From assembly GCA_937860145.1 (NCBI GenBank), contig CALMBF010000126.1, positions 1 through 34,878 on the forward strand: a stretch of 34,878 nucleotides of DNA. The letters run 5' to 3'. The DNA is from an uncultured Geobacter sp. Lineage in GTDB: Bacteria > Desulfobacterota > Desulfuromonadia > Geobacterales > DSM-12255. The translations under genes were made by a program, and so were the position numbers. The notes under the pieces are model-generated. The model saw only the letters and a program-made list of their open reading frames with translations, was not told where the DNA came from and made no database searches. This document shows, in pieces, positions 17,094 to 25,758 of the stretch (position 1 is its first letter; every line of letters begins with the position of its first letter).

Positions 17094-18038
17094 CTACTTG
17101 TCAACCTTCCTCAATCTGAATTGGATATCTTCAAGCAGTCGCCTGTTAACAGAGAATAGATCAGCCAAGAAGGAAACCAACATAGTCTGAAAGCCAATCC
17201 CTAGAAGAATGCCTGTCAAAATCAATGAGTGGATATGGCCTTTGCCGCTGCCTGTAAAATAAAAAAACAGATACCGTGCCCCAAGCAGAAATCCAAGCAT
17301 GAAAATAAATGCGCCAGTAGCCATGAAAAAGCGGAATGGCTTATAGACAATGAAAATTCTGACGATGGTAAAGATGGATTTACGAACATACGAAGGAATG
17401 CTTTTTACCAGCCGGGATGGGCGTAAATACCCATTAACCCTTATCGGTACTGACACAATTGTCATATTCTTCTGACCGGCCTGTATTATGGTCTCCAACG
17501 TATATGTATATTGATTGAAAACATTCATCTTCATCGCTGCTTCACGGCTGAATGCACGGAACCCGCTCGTTGCATCAGGGATGCTGGTCTGACTGGTAAC
17601 ACGGACGACGTAACTACCTAGTTTCTGGAGCAGCTTCTTTAAATAAGAGAAATGTTCAATGTCATTGATAGGCCGGGCTCCGACTACGATCTCGGCTTTC
17701 CCAGCGAGTATCGGCCCTATGAGTTTTGGAATATCATCAGCGCAATACTGGTTATCTGCATCGGTATTGACTATGATATCAGCTCCGGCTTTGAGAGATG
17801 CGTCCAACCCCGCCATAAATGCATGGGCCAAACCTTTGTTCCTAGACAGTCGGACAACATGATCTGCTCCGTATTGTAAGGCTACCTCTACAGTTCGGTC
17901 TGTGCTGCCATCGTCAATGATTAACCACTCAACAAGGTCAACCCCATCGACTATACGAGGCAATGCAGACAGTGTACACCCTAACGTCAGTTCTTCATTG
18001 AAACAAGGCACCTGAATTATCAGTTTTCGCATTTCCAT
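17094..18038 (-). CDS. GT2 glycosyltransferase, dolichol-phosphate-mannose-synthase-like, with C-terminal membrane helices
   Basis: The 314-residue protein begins RKLIIQVPCFNEELTLGCTL and has IIDDGSTDRTVE (about 39-50) and NTDADNQYCADDI (about 91-103, with the DxD metal site), the signature of GT2 enzymes of the DPM1 subgroup. Two hydrophobic hairpins at about 235-300 anchor it to the inner membrane. Such enzymes charge polyprenyl phosphate with a single sugar. That lipid-linked sugar could serve the GT-C enzyme encoded at 2311-4482. Two start codons are possible (residues 1 and 3), and an AGGA motif suits the second better. It sits between the methyltransferase at 18150 and the GT4 at 15844 with gaps of about 90-110 bases on each side. 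Confidence 0.87.
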   Translation of the reverse strand: MEMRKLIIQVPCFNEELTLGCTLSALPRIVDGVDLVEWLIIDDGSTDRTVEVALQYGADHVVRLSRNKGLAHAFMAGLDASLKAGADIIVNTDADNQYCADDIPKLIGPILAGKAEIVVGARPINDIEHFSYLKKLLQKLGSYVVRVTSQTSIPDATSGFRAFSREAAMKMNVFNQYTYTLETIIQAGQKNMTIVSVPIRVNGYLRPSRLVKSIPSYVRKSIFTIVRIFIVYKPFRFFMATGAFIFMLGFLLGARYLFFYFTGSGKGHIHSLILTGILLGIGFQTMLVSFLADLFSVNRRLLEDIQFRLRKVDK

Positions 18039-18149
18039 ATATCCTGGTCGCTGTGCTTATGCAATGCTAGATGAAACTGTCAAAAGGGTTCATCGACCTA
18101 TTTTCGCCTACCTACAGATTAATTAACTTGACTACAAAATGCTCCCAGA

Positions 18150-19313
18150 TCAGTCTCTCCATGCAACAAGCGCATAATCCATTGGCCCGCAGTAATATTC
18201 ATTAAATCGTTTTGCTACTTCACTAACCTCATTCAACCTAGGGATATCGGACAAATGAAGGTTTATTATTTCTACCCTGCTAAACCCACGCGCTTCAGCC
18301 AAAAATTTCAGCGTAGGACTTGGCAAGGGATTCCGGTGAGTAGGATCTAGATAAAAATACCAGCTTCCCACTATCAGATTCTGGGGATTGGGCGTTTCAA
18401 ACAAAGCAAATCCACCCGGCGTGAGTACTCGCAGGGCTTCATCAAGCATTTCGATGAGCAGTTCAAAAGAAAGGTGCTCAACAATGTGAAATCCTGTAAC
18501 AACACCAACACTGGCATCTGGCAAATTGCGCAGAAACGAAACAGCATCACATTCCATGACATGCAACCCACGTTCACAGCACATCTCAACCATGACGCGG
18601 TTCAGATCTATACCCTGAGCATGTATTCCCTGTTCTTTAAGCAGTTCAAGCCACTCCCCTCTTCCACACCCCAGATCAACAACGCACCTATCAGAGCCGA
18701 CAACTCCAGCATCCTTCAATAACGGTAAATACTCCCGAACTCTCTCCTTAATCAGTTCACGGCTCCCTCGAAATCTATCTTCAAAATCAAGGTATAACCC
18801 ATCATACTGATGCATATTTTCATCGGTACATCGTATACATCCGTTATCAAGCGATGAGAGCATTTGTCCCTTTAGTTGATCGAGGAGATCAGCAGACCGT
18901 TTTTCCTGCAGCGCAAGACGTGCCGTTAACGCTTCTACCTGCTTCTGTAACTCGTCGATAACGGCTTCAGATTCCTGCGTGTGCTTGGCCGTTGTTCTCC
19001 CCTTGACATCCTTATCCAATAAATCGGCTATTTCATTTAAAGCCTGTAGTATACTCGTATTAAATCTACGCTGCTTCGCGGTTATGAAACCGGTTAAGAA
19101 GGCAACAGCACTACTCACAATAAGAACCATCCTTCGTAAGGGAGTTGGAACCTTTTGCCTAGATGAGACTTCCGCTCCGACATAGACCTCAGCCGACGCA
19201 GTGACTATCATCTCCCGAAGCTCCGATACGTTAGACACATGATAGGAGCGGACTAAATCGATAGATTCAGTCTTCCTGCGACGTCGTTTTGATTCTATAT
19301 TTATCTTTGCCAT
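18150..19313 (-). CDS. Membrane-anchored class I SAM methyltransferase with coiled coil
   Basis: The 387-residue protein has a very basic N-terminus (KRRRRKTES at 9-17), a predicted membrane helix at about 61-79 (RMVLIVSSAVAFLTGF), and a heptad-like coiled coil at about 115-150. A class I methyltransferase domain follows with CVVDLGCGRGEWLELL (210-225), GFHIVEHL and ALFETPNPQNL. It resembles the methyltransferases that sit beside Wzm/Wzt exporters and cap or modify the chain. A coiled coil ahead of the catalytic domain recalls WbdD-type chain terminators, but there is no kinase domain here, so a chain-length role is inference only. It lies upstream of the GT2 gene and downstream of a second methyltransferase in the wzt operon. 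Confidence 0.83.
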   Translation of the reverse strand: MAKINIESKRRRRKTESIDLVRSYHVSNVSELREMIVTASAEVYVGAEVSSRQKVPTPLRRMVLIVSSAVAFLTGFITAKQRRFNTSILQALNEIADLLDKDVKGRTTAKHTQESEAVIDELQKQVEALTARLALQEKRSADLLDQLKGQMLSSLDNGCIRCTDENMHQYDGLYLDFEDRFRGSRELIKERVREYLPLLKDAGVVGSDRCVVDLGCGRGEWLELLKEQGIHAQGIDLNRVMVEMCCERGLHVMECDAVSFLRNLPDASVGVVTGFHIVEHLSFELLIEMLDEALRVLTPGGFALFETPNPQNLIVGSWYFYLDPTHRNPLPSPTLKFLAEARGFSRVEIINLHLSDIPRLNEVSEVAKRFNEYYCGPMDYALVAWRD

Positions 19314-19397
19314 AATGACTTAATATTAATAAATAATTGTTATACAACTCATACTTACCAACTATCTCTTGATTGTAAATCAGTTGTTATCGCTCGA

Positions 19398-20075
19398 TTA
19401 TTTAATGAATAATGCACATAAAAGACCTGCTGCATGAGGAGCACCATTGTCTTGATATTCAATCTTCTCCAACTCTTTTTTACTGCTCGTAAACCATCCG
19501 TGCTTATAAATGAAAAAGTCTTCTCTGACTAGATGAGCATCCAGTTCCTGCTTTAACGCACTCCATCGCTGCTCGTCATAATGAATAAACCATCCGTAAT
19601 CAACAAACTTACCGAAAGGCACAGTAATAATTAACTTACCACCCCTCTTTAATATTCTCTTCATCTCCTGTACGGCCTTAAAATCTCCGCCCGCATCAAT
19701 TGTTTCTGCATTTTCTGCATAAACGCTATTATTCCTTCCAACATGTTCTAGTGTTGAAATACAGTATATAAGATCAAAATAATTGTCCGGGAAATCTGTA
19801 TTTCGTATATCGGCTTGCTTTGGTATTATTCCTTTTACTTCCTTGTATACAATATCAACCCCATGCAATTCCTTGCAATTAAGGTTTAGCAATGCGTTCA
19901 GATATTCAGGTTCAGCATTTGAATAACCAACCTCAAGCACCCTCTTTTCTCCAGAATAAAGAGAAAGTGCCCACGGTATTTCAATTATACGCTCTGACGT
20001 ACATACTCCAAATCCTTGGTACGGCAATTTGAACATATTTTTTATGATTTTGTTTTTCAAATAACTCAAATACAT
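19398..20075 (-). CDS. Class I SAM-dependent methyltransferase (type 11-like)
   Basis: This 225-residue cytosolic methyltransferase has RVLEVGYSNAEPEYL (motif I, about 45-59), DFPDNYFDLIYCISTLEHVG (motif IV region) and MKRILKRGGKLIITVPFG (motif VI). Its ATG directly abuts the TAA of wzt, with a GGAAATATAA stretch as ribosome site inside the wzt end, so it is in the same operon as the exporter ATPase. The likely role is O- or N-methylation of a sugar or of the non-reducing end of the exported chain. The substrate is unknown. Its composition is AT-rich like its neighbours. Confidence 0.85.
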   Translation of the reverse strand: MYLSYLKNKIIKNMFKLPYQGFGVCTSERIIEIPWALSLYSGEKRVLEVGYSNAEPEYLNALLNLNCKELHGVDIVYKEVKGIIPKQADIRNTDFPDNYFDLIYCISTLEHVGRNNSVYAENAETIDAGGDFKAVQEMKRILKRGGKLIITVPFGKFVDYGWFIHYDEQRWSALKQELDAHLVREDFFIYKHGWFTSSKKELEKIEYQDNGAPHAAGLLCALFIK

Positions 20076-21359
20076 TTATATTTCCTTAATGTCTACATTG
20101 ATATCCAGCTTAGATATGCCTATAAAAAAATAATCTTTTACGCTCACAACCTCAAAATTAACTATGTCATCACACCATGTAAAGCACTCATCAACATGAG
20201 TGTCATCCCTCACCGCGGCTACCGTCAAAGTGTATTTGCCAACTCCAATATTCAATATAAATTCGAATGAAAATTGATATGTTTTGCCTGCATCAGTTGA
20301 TATTATTTTTTGCAGATGGTACGTGTTTGTTCCGAAAATATCCTGACCGAACTTATCCCTTATCAACATCCCTACTACCAATTGATGCAACTGTTCATGT
20401 GATTCAACTTCAACATTTACTCTGACCTTTTCACCAGCAGTAAAAATTTTTGATTTAATACCAAGCCCATTGATTATTTCAACTTTTGTTATTTCAGTTT
20501 TAAAGTTTCCATATGAGCTGATTTTACCAACTGACTGCTTGCATATTATATCCTTTGATTCTTCCTTAGAAAGCATGTAGTTGTATTTGTTTATAATCAA
20601 TTCAGGACTACCATCTTCTAATATTTGACCGTGATCTAACAAAATAGATTCATCACAAAGATATTTAACTGCATTCAAATCATGAGAAACTAATACTATT
20701 GCGCCACCCGCATCTTTAAAATTCCGCAATCTGTTCATGCATTTTTGTTGAAAATAGGCATCTCCAACGGATAATGCCTCGTCTACTATTAGGATATCAG
20801 GATCCACGTTAATAGAAACTGAAAAAGCCAAACGCACAAACATACCACTTGAATAAGTTTTAACCGGCTGATAAATAAAATCTCCGATATCTGCAAATGA
20901 AAGGATATCGCTCACCTTTGCATCTATCTCTTCGCGCAAGTAACCCATAAGCGTTCCGTTAAAATAAATATTTTCAATACCGGTCAGCTCAGGATTGAAC
21001 CCGGCACCAAGTTCCAGGAGAGCAGAGATATTACCATCAACCGTCACACTGCCACTTGTAGGAGTAAGCACTCCTGCTATTATTTTGAGAAGAGTCGATT
21101 TCCCAGAACCATTTCTACCTACAATGCCAACCGTTTTGCCCTTCTTTATCTTAAAATCAACATTCTTCAGTGCAAAAAAGTCTTGATGATATTTTTTTCC
21201 GAAAGGGTTCAAAGACTCCTTCAAGCGATCAAAGGAGTTATTGTAGAGACGATAAGTTTTGGTAACATTATCAACTGCAATAGCAACCTCTGGTTGCAAA
21301 CCGCTTCGTGATTGAAACTCGGCAGGCACAGGTGACTCGGGGTGTATAGATCCGCTCAT
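20076..21359 (-). CDS. wzt: Wzt-type polysaccharide ABC exporter ATPase with C-terminal glycan-binding domain
   Basis: The 427-residue ATPase couples ATP hydrolysis to export of a polyprenyl-linked glycan through Wzm. Walker A GRNGSGKS is at residues 81-88, the signature YSSGM at 169-173, Walker B ILIVDEAL at 189-196 and the H-loop His at 226. Residues from about 290 to 427 form an extra beta-rich domain like the Wzt carbohydrate-binding domain, which recognises the end of the finished chain. I chose the ATG at 21359 (MSGSIHPES), with AAGG eight bases ahead. The frame runs on to 21431, but those codons lie inside a strong hairpin terminator. The partner permease gene is not adjacent, because a secreted-protein gene lies between. 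The stop abuts the next methyltransferase start. Confidence 0.93.
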   Translation of the reverse strand: MSGSIHPESPVPAEFQSRSGLQPEVAIAVDNVTKTYRLYNNSFDRLKESLNPFGKKYHQDFFALKNVDFKIKKGKTVGIVGRNGSGKSTLLKIIAGVLTPTSGSVTVDGNISALLELGAGFNPELTGIENIYFNGTLMGYLREEIDAKVSDILSFADIGDFIYQPVKTYSSGMFVRLAFSVSINVDPDILIVDEALSVGDAYFQQKCMNRLRNFKDAGGAIVLVSHDLNAVKYLCDESILLDHGQILEDGSPELIINKYNYMLSKEESKDIICKQSVGKISSYGNFKTEITKVEIINGLGIKSKIFTAGEKVRVNVEVESHEQLHQLVVGMLIRDKFGQDIFGTNTYHLQKIISTDAGKTYQFSFEFILNIGVGKYTLTVAAVRDDTHVDECFTWCDDIVNFEVVSVKDYFFIGISKLDINVDIKEI

Positions 21360-21405
21360 TTTCAGAACCTTTATACTTAAACAGACAAATACAAAAATCA
21401 GAATG

Positions 21406-21444
21406 ATATATAAAAGGGCGACTGCATTCATGCAGTCGCCCTTT
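21406..21444 (-). terminator. Strong rho-independent terminator, bidirectional form
   Basis: A perfect 14-base-pair inverted repeat (arms 21413-21426 and 21431-21444, core GGGCGACTGCA / TGCAGTCGCCC) with a 4-base loop. On the minus strand it is followed by TTTTATATAT, so it ends the transcript of the fibre-like gene at 21480-22118. The A3/T3 ends of the arms would also give a short U stretch in the other direction. It separates that gene from wzt, which therefore needs readthrough or its own promoter in 21360-21405. Confidence 0.88.
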
Positions 21445-21479
21445 ATAATAACCTATTTCAAATGTATTGTGGTGAAAAT

Positions 21480-22118
21480 TTAGTGCACAACACAGATGTG
21501 ATCGGGATCAGCTCCTGTTCTGTAAAATGCACCTGCTGTCAAGCCACCGGAAATTGCGGCCGCATTGCTGGCATACACCGGCAATCCAACAACTTGCAAT
21601 TTACTTGTAGCCGGAGTAGTACCGGTTCCGATACCGACATTGCCGGTAGTATTTGCAATCTGGATACCGCCCGGCATGGCGTTAAAGCTAAGATTGAAAT
21701 ATGTACCATAGTTAACAATATCAAATCTGTTCAGGTTAGCCAAGGGGCCTGTTTGGAGCAGGATTCCAGGCATTGAACCGGGTGTAGAATAAACAATCCT
21801 TCCAACCTCGACATTTGCACCATCCTTTAGGTACCACGCGGATGCTCCGGCCTTGTTCAACTTGTAACGAAGAACCGGGGTACCGCTACCGGTATCGTAA
21901 ACAGCTTCAAAGTTCTCAGTTGCTGCTCCCGGCGCAGCAAGAATATGCAAGGGAGTTGTTGGTGTAGGAGTTCCTATACCCGTATTACCACTATCCTGAA
22001 CCACAAACTTGGTATTACCTGAACCGTCCTTCACAATCAACTTGTCAGCCGCCATCGCCGGTGCCGCAAGAGCAGCAACTGCTGCTGCCGTCAGTATAAC
22101 CTTTGTTACCATGTTCAT
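21480..22118 (-). CDS. Secreted tail-fibre-like protein of unknown function
   Basis: The 212-residue product starts MNMVTKVILTAAAVAALAAP, a clear signal peptide with probable cleavage after AMA. The body holds short beta-repeat motifs typical of phage tail-fibre and S74-peptidase head regions: NTGIGTPTPTTPLHI near residue 45 and NVGIGTGTTPATSKLQV near 160. The C-terminus, GLTAGAFYRTGADPDHICVVH, is also found in such proteins. No chaperone domain follows. A strong AGGAGG seven bases before the ATG at 22118 fixes the start; the longer frame to 22232 has no ribosome site. A terminator follows directly, so it is probably a single-gene, well-translated unit. It may be a cell-surface trimeric fibre displayed with the glycan. 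No function is known to me. Confidence 0.75.
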   Translation of the reverse strand: MNMVTKVILTAAAVAALAAPAMAADKLIVKDGSGNTKFVVQDSGNTGIGTPTPTTPLHILAAPGAATENFEAVYDTGSGTPVLRYKLNKAGASAWYLKDGANVEVGRIVYSTPGSMPGILLQTGPLANLNRFDIVNYGTYFNLSFNAMPGGIQIANTTGNVGIGTGTTPATSKLQVVGLPVYASNAAAISGGLTAGAFYRTGADPDHICVVH

Positions 22119-22429
22119 CTGAAACCTCCTCTTGTTTGGATATTTAGGTGGTGTTAAATCAGTAAGTAGCTTGATGAAGGCAGGGCGCATCTGGAACCTT
22201 ATCCATTGACCTGCCCCCTCTATTCTTGCCACCTTTCGTGTCGTACGCTATTTAACAGCCTACTTCTCAAATTGGCTGATTAACTTTATCTAAGAATTTT
22301 CAAAAAATCAAGCAGCTACTGCTATTTTTGCACTGGGCTGCCTGCGCGGTTAAATGAATATTGGCAGCACAGGAAAATATGCAATAAAGGAGCCAACACA
22401 GTCACATTGTCGCCCGTCAGCCTACCCAC
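22119..22429. other. Intergenic region upstream of the fibre-like gene
   Basis: This 311-base region has no gene. It should hold the promoter of the fibre-like gene, since a terminator-like hairpin stands at its far end. A TTGAAA at about 22296-22301 (minus strand) could be a -35, but the expected -10 17 bases on is poor. The composition changes here from the AT-rich island to the GC-rich wzm side. Confidence 0.4.
22300..22330 (-). terminator. Weak terminator-like hairpin after wzm
   Basis: On the minus strand AGCAG-TAG-CTGCT forms a short stem that can be extended by an A-rich left arm and a T-rich right arm with a two-base bulge, followed by ATTTTTT. It lies about 110 bases beyond the wzm stop. 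The small stem makes this a weak call. Confidence 0.4.
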
Positions 22430-23242
22430 TCAAATCACATCCGCAAAGTGCGGCCGCAGTCGCTTGAAAACCACCGCGCCGAGGACAAAGATCGTTCCGG
22501 TCACGGCCCAGTAGTAGAGTGTCAACACGTAGTGCCGTTCCCAGAACCAGACGTGGTAGATGAAGCTCTCGCGATACCCTTCCACAAGGTAGTATACGGG
22601 GTTGAGCTTGACCATGTTAAGGTATTTCATCGGCAGGATCTTGGCCGACCAGAAGATGGGGGTCATCCAGAAGAGGAACTGAAGGACCATGCCGACTAGC
22701 GGTCCCATGTCGCGAAAAAACAGGATAACGGAGGAGGTGATCCAGGACAGGCCAAGCAGCAGAACGATGGTCGCGAAGAGATAGTAGAACACCTGGATGC
22801 AGTGAATGGTCAGGGGGGCCTGGTACACCAGGAACATGCCGAAGATGACGACTATGAAAAAAGCATGGAGCACGAGCGCCGAGAGGATCTTTACGATGGG
22901 GAGCATGCCGACGCTGAAGTTGACCTTTTTCAGCAGGAACGAGTTTTCCAGGATGGAGTGGGTCGCGCTGTTGAGGCAGTCATTGAAGAAAAACCAGGGG
23001 ATGATGCCGGAGAGCATCCAGAGGACAAACGGGACATCCCCCGCTGGTTTGGATTTGAACCCGACCTCGAAGACAAACCAGAGGATTGCAACATAGATGG
23101 TGGGATGTATGAAGGCCCACAGGATACCGAGGTATGATCCCAGGTACTTGCTCCGGAAGTCCTGCTTGGCTAGGGCAAGAATCATCTGCCGGCGCGAGAA
23201 GAGTTCCCGGATGAAGACGGAAAAGATGCGAAAATAGTTCAT
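22430..23242 (-). CDS. wzm: Wzm-type polysaccharide ABC exporter permease
   Basis: The 270-residue inner-membrane permease of the ABC-2 family has six hydrophobic segments and the typical opening IRELFSRRQMILALAKQDFRSKYLGSYLG, split over residues 11-39. The GIIPWFFFNDCLN block and WMTPIFWSA with NPVYYLVEGYRESF near the C-terminus are family features. It forms the channel for the ATPase encoded at 20076-21359 and would export O-antigen or capsule-like glycan. It is separated from wzt by the fibre-like gene and two hairpins, while its other neighbour is the outer-membrane barrel gene 96 bases upstream. Its GC-rich composition matches the right flank rather than the island, which suggests a different history from wzt. 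Confidence 0.92.
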   Translation of the reverse strand: MNYFRIFSVFIRELFSRRQMILALAKQDFRSKYLGSYLGILWAFIHPTIYVAILWFVFEVGFKSKPAGDVPFVLWMLSGIIPWFFFNDCLNSATHSILENSFLLKKVNFSVGMLPIVKILSALVLHAFFIVVIFGMFLVYQAPLTIHCIQVFYYLFATIVLLLGLSWITSSVILFFRDMGPLVGMVLQFLFWMTPIFWSAKILPMKYLNMVKLNPVYYLVEGYRESFIYHVWFWERHYVLTLYYWAVTGTIFVLGAVVFKRLRPHFADVI

Positions 23243-23338
23243 GTCGGAAATAGTACTGCAGGCATGAAGGAGAGTAAATGAAAAATTGGGGCGGCCGGCT
23301 CGGCAGCAGACTGAGCGGACAACACCGTCAAATGGCGG

Positions 23339-25474
23339 TCAGAAGGTCCGTCGTACCGAAGCGGCGAACTTCTTTTCGAGCCGATTGTCACTGTCCCGCT
23401 TCCCCAGGGTATAGTCGAGATTTGCCGACATCAGCTTGAAATCCGCGGTCAGCCCGGCATTGTAAATCATGGAGAAGCTTCCGGGGTTCCTCAGGAATTT
23501 GGCCGATCCGTAAAGGCTGATCCTGGAAGTTGGCGAGTATGTCCCGGAAAGGAGCAGGTACATGGCATCGACACTGTCCGACCCGTTTGTCCGTGTCTGG
23601 TAGGAGAACTCTTCGGAAAGCGCCGCGTAGGTCCTGATCGAACCTGACGACGTGAAGAAATTTCTTCTGTATCGTTGAATGAGGTCAACCTGCGTGTTCT
23701 GGACCTTGTTTTCGTCCCTCTGTTCGAGGGTATACTGCAGCAATCCCTCATGATAGCGATTGGGGCGATATTCCAAGACCCCCCTGTTCTCAAGGCGCTT
23801 GTACACCCCATCGGCACCGTTGTCACGTTCGTAATAGTAGGTTTCCAGGCGGCCAAGCAGTTCGCGGTTATCGTACGTAAGCCGGTTGATGAAGTTCAGG
23901 TAGGTAATGTTCGGCTCCCCCTGGGCAATGGAAAGATCATACTCCGCATCAATGGTCGCTGAAAAACGACTGATCGGGGTCCATGCGAGTCCGACATCCG
24001 TGATGGAACGGATGTAACTGGTATTCCGGTGGAACGTTCCCCCCGTCTGCTGTATGGCGGTAAGATCGACATACCCGGGGCCGTTGCCGCTCCGCAACTC
24101 CTGCTTTAACACAGTTTTCAGGTTTCCATGGATGCGGTAGTCCCACCTGACTTTTGCCGTCTGCTCCCAGCTGGCACTCTCGGCACTGTTGGTCCCGTCA
24201 TCCTTGAACTGCAGCCTGTAGCCGGCAAACAGCGTATGCCTGTCACTGAAAAGGCGCGTGCTCGTCGTGTTAACTTCGCCCCTGATATCGTACGCGTCAT
24301 AACTACCAAACGACCTGGATGTCGTGACACTTACACTCGGCGAGAGCGTGAAGCTGGACCGGTTGAAGGTATTGATCCCCGCGGAAACGCTATTGGTGTA
24401 AGAATCCTCTCTACTGCCGGTTGCGAATTTCCTTGCCCCGCGATTGACCGTGACATTTGCAAACCAATCGGTATCAGGACTGTAGATACCTTTCAGGTAC
24501 AGCGGCACCCGGGTAGTTTCCGTCAAGGCGTCTACCGTGAAGGCACGATTGTAGTTCATGAACGTTCTGGCATTCCAGTTTTTCCTGGTGGCGATCGCCA
24601 TGAGGTTCAGATCGTACTCTTCGCTCATTTCACCGGTGGCCGTGGATTTGCGGGCCATGATCGAACCATCGGCGGATACGTCTATCCAGTTGGTCAGGGA
24701 CGACCATTTGCGCCGGCCCACGTTATCAACGAGGCCGATCTGCACCGTATTGAGCTCATAATTTTCGCTGGGGCGGATGTAATTATCGTAGCGTATGTTC
24801 GAATATTTCAGCCAGTTGTTTTCCTTGTTGAGTCCGGCAACGGCCAGCTCCCTCGTCTTGTTGTCAACCGGAGTGATCGCGTCAGTAAGCTTGACGGCAG
24901 ACTCCCGGTAATCCACATACAGCTTGGGGAGCCCCCTCATGCCGGCAGTAGCGGCGCGATCGGCATCATAGGCAAAGGTGAACCCCATCGTTCCACCCTT
25001 GTATCGGTTATCGATGGTGTAGGCCAGCTCGTCACCCACAAGATTGGAGGTAATGCCGGTTTTGAAGTACGGACTATAGTCATCGGAAGCATAGGCGGTA
25101 AAGCGGAAAGGTAGTTCGGGGGGCTGATAAATGACATCCCCTTTGTACCTGAACTTTCCGAATGCCTGCTTGAGGGAGCTCGTTTGACCGAGATCATGGA
25201 CAGAGGTATCGAAGGAGAGCCAGTCGTAGCCGAGTTGGAGCAGGTAGGATTGCCGCTGGAGCGTGCTGAGACGATTGGTTGCCACCCAGTCAAGGGAATA
25301 TTTCTGGGAAAAGGTGTTGCCGCTGTAAACCTGCTTACCACCTGCGGACGCATCGTAGGAGACGTAGTTCAACTCGACATTGCCCGCGACAAAGGTAGCC
25401 GCCGAGGAAGGGCACGCGCCTGCGGCAAGCACACCTGATATCAGGAGGTATGAGAATATGTTGCGGTTGAACAT
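23339..25474 (-). CDS. Large outer-membrane beta-barrel protein, function unknown
   Basis: The 711-residue product has a signal peptide (about residues 1-25, ending PSSAA). The rest is rich in alternating aromatic/polar beta strands with periplasmic-turn Asp/Asn/Gly, and it ends in a terminal Phe (SVRRTF), the outer-membrane insertion signal. There is no TonB box, plug domain or CXXCH. The size and strand density fit a barrel of about two dozen strands, in the range of the MtrB/PioB barrels that sheathe cytochromes, but I see no specific match. It follows the tetraheme cytochrome gene after a terminator, so it probably has its own promoter in 25475-25700. Possible roles are a cytochrome-associated conduit or secretion barrel, or a glycan export pore for the wzm gene that follows. 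The context favours the first. Confidence 0.7.
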   Translation of the reverse strand: MFNRNIFSYLLISGVLAAGACPSSAATFVAGNVELNYVSYDASAGGKQVYSGNTFSQKYSLDWVATNRLSTLQRQSYLLQLGYDWLSFDTSVHDLGQTSSLKQAFGKFRYKGDVIYQPPELPFRFTAYASDDYSPYFKTGITSNLVGDELAYTIDNRYKGGTMGFTFAYDADRAATAGMRGLPKLYVDYRESAVKLTDAITPVDNKTRELAVAGLNKENNWLKYSNIRYDNYIRPSENYELNTVQIGLVDNVGRRKWSSLTNWIDVSADGSIMARKSTATGEMSEEYDLNLMAIATRKNWNARTFMNYNRAFTVDALTETTRVPLYLKGIYSPDTDWFANVTVNRGARKFATGSREDSYTNSVSAGINTFNRSSFTLSPSVSVTTSRSFGSYDAYDIRGEVNTTSTRLFSDRHTLFAGYRLQFKDDGTNSAESASWEQTAKVRWDYRIHGNLKTVLKQELRSGNGPGYVDLTAIQQTGGTFHRNTSYIRSITDVGLAWTPISRFSATIDAEYDLSIAQGEPNITYLNFINRLTYDNRELLGRLETYYYERDNGADGVYKRLENRGVLEYRPNRYHEGLLQYTLEQRDENKVQNTQVDLIQRYRRNFFTSSGSIRTYAALSEEFSYQTRTNGSDSVDAMYLLLSGTYSPTSRISLYGSAKFLRNPGSFSMIYNAGLTADFKLMSANLDYTLGKRDSDNRLEKKFAASVRRTF

Positions 25475-25703
25475 GACGACATCCGTATGTGGTGCGTTAT
25501 TTTAACCAGAGCTATTCGTGCAATTTACACGCCGCCACAGCCCGCATTTGCGCCCGCCACCCACTCGTAACTTACTGATTTTACATAACTACAACATTAT
25601 TTGTAATTAATTGTTTGGCTATAACCGCCATTCGGTCTTTTGACGTCCCCAAACGGCCATATCACAGAACCCACCATAATCATGAGGAACACCTTCACCC
25701 TAC

Positions 25704-25736
25704 ACAAAAAAAGGCGGGAGAGTCTCCTCTCCCGCC
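25704..25736 (-). terminator. Strong rho-independent terminator after the tetraheme cytochrome
   Basis: On the minus strand GGCGGGAGAG and CTCTCCCGCC form a perfect 10-base-pair stem with a 4-base loop, followed by TTTTTTT. It lies 22 bases beyond the cytochrome stop and should isolate that gene from the barrel gene downstream. Confidence 0.93.
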
Positions 25737-25758
25737 CCATACATCAGTGCAGCCCGGA

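Noticed and set aside
21360-21431. Extra hydrophobic N-terminus of Wzt (24 codons)
   Set aside because: These codons run through the terminator hairpin of the upstream gene and have no ribosome site. The ATG at 21359 has one and gives a normal Wzt.
24128-25114. 328-codon plus-strand frame
   Set aside because: It is antisense to the barrel gene, has no ribosome site or recognisable domain, and arises from GC-rich third positions.
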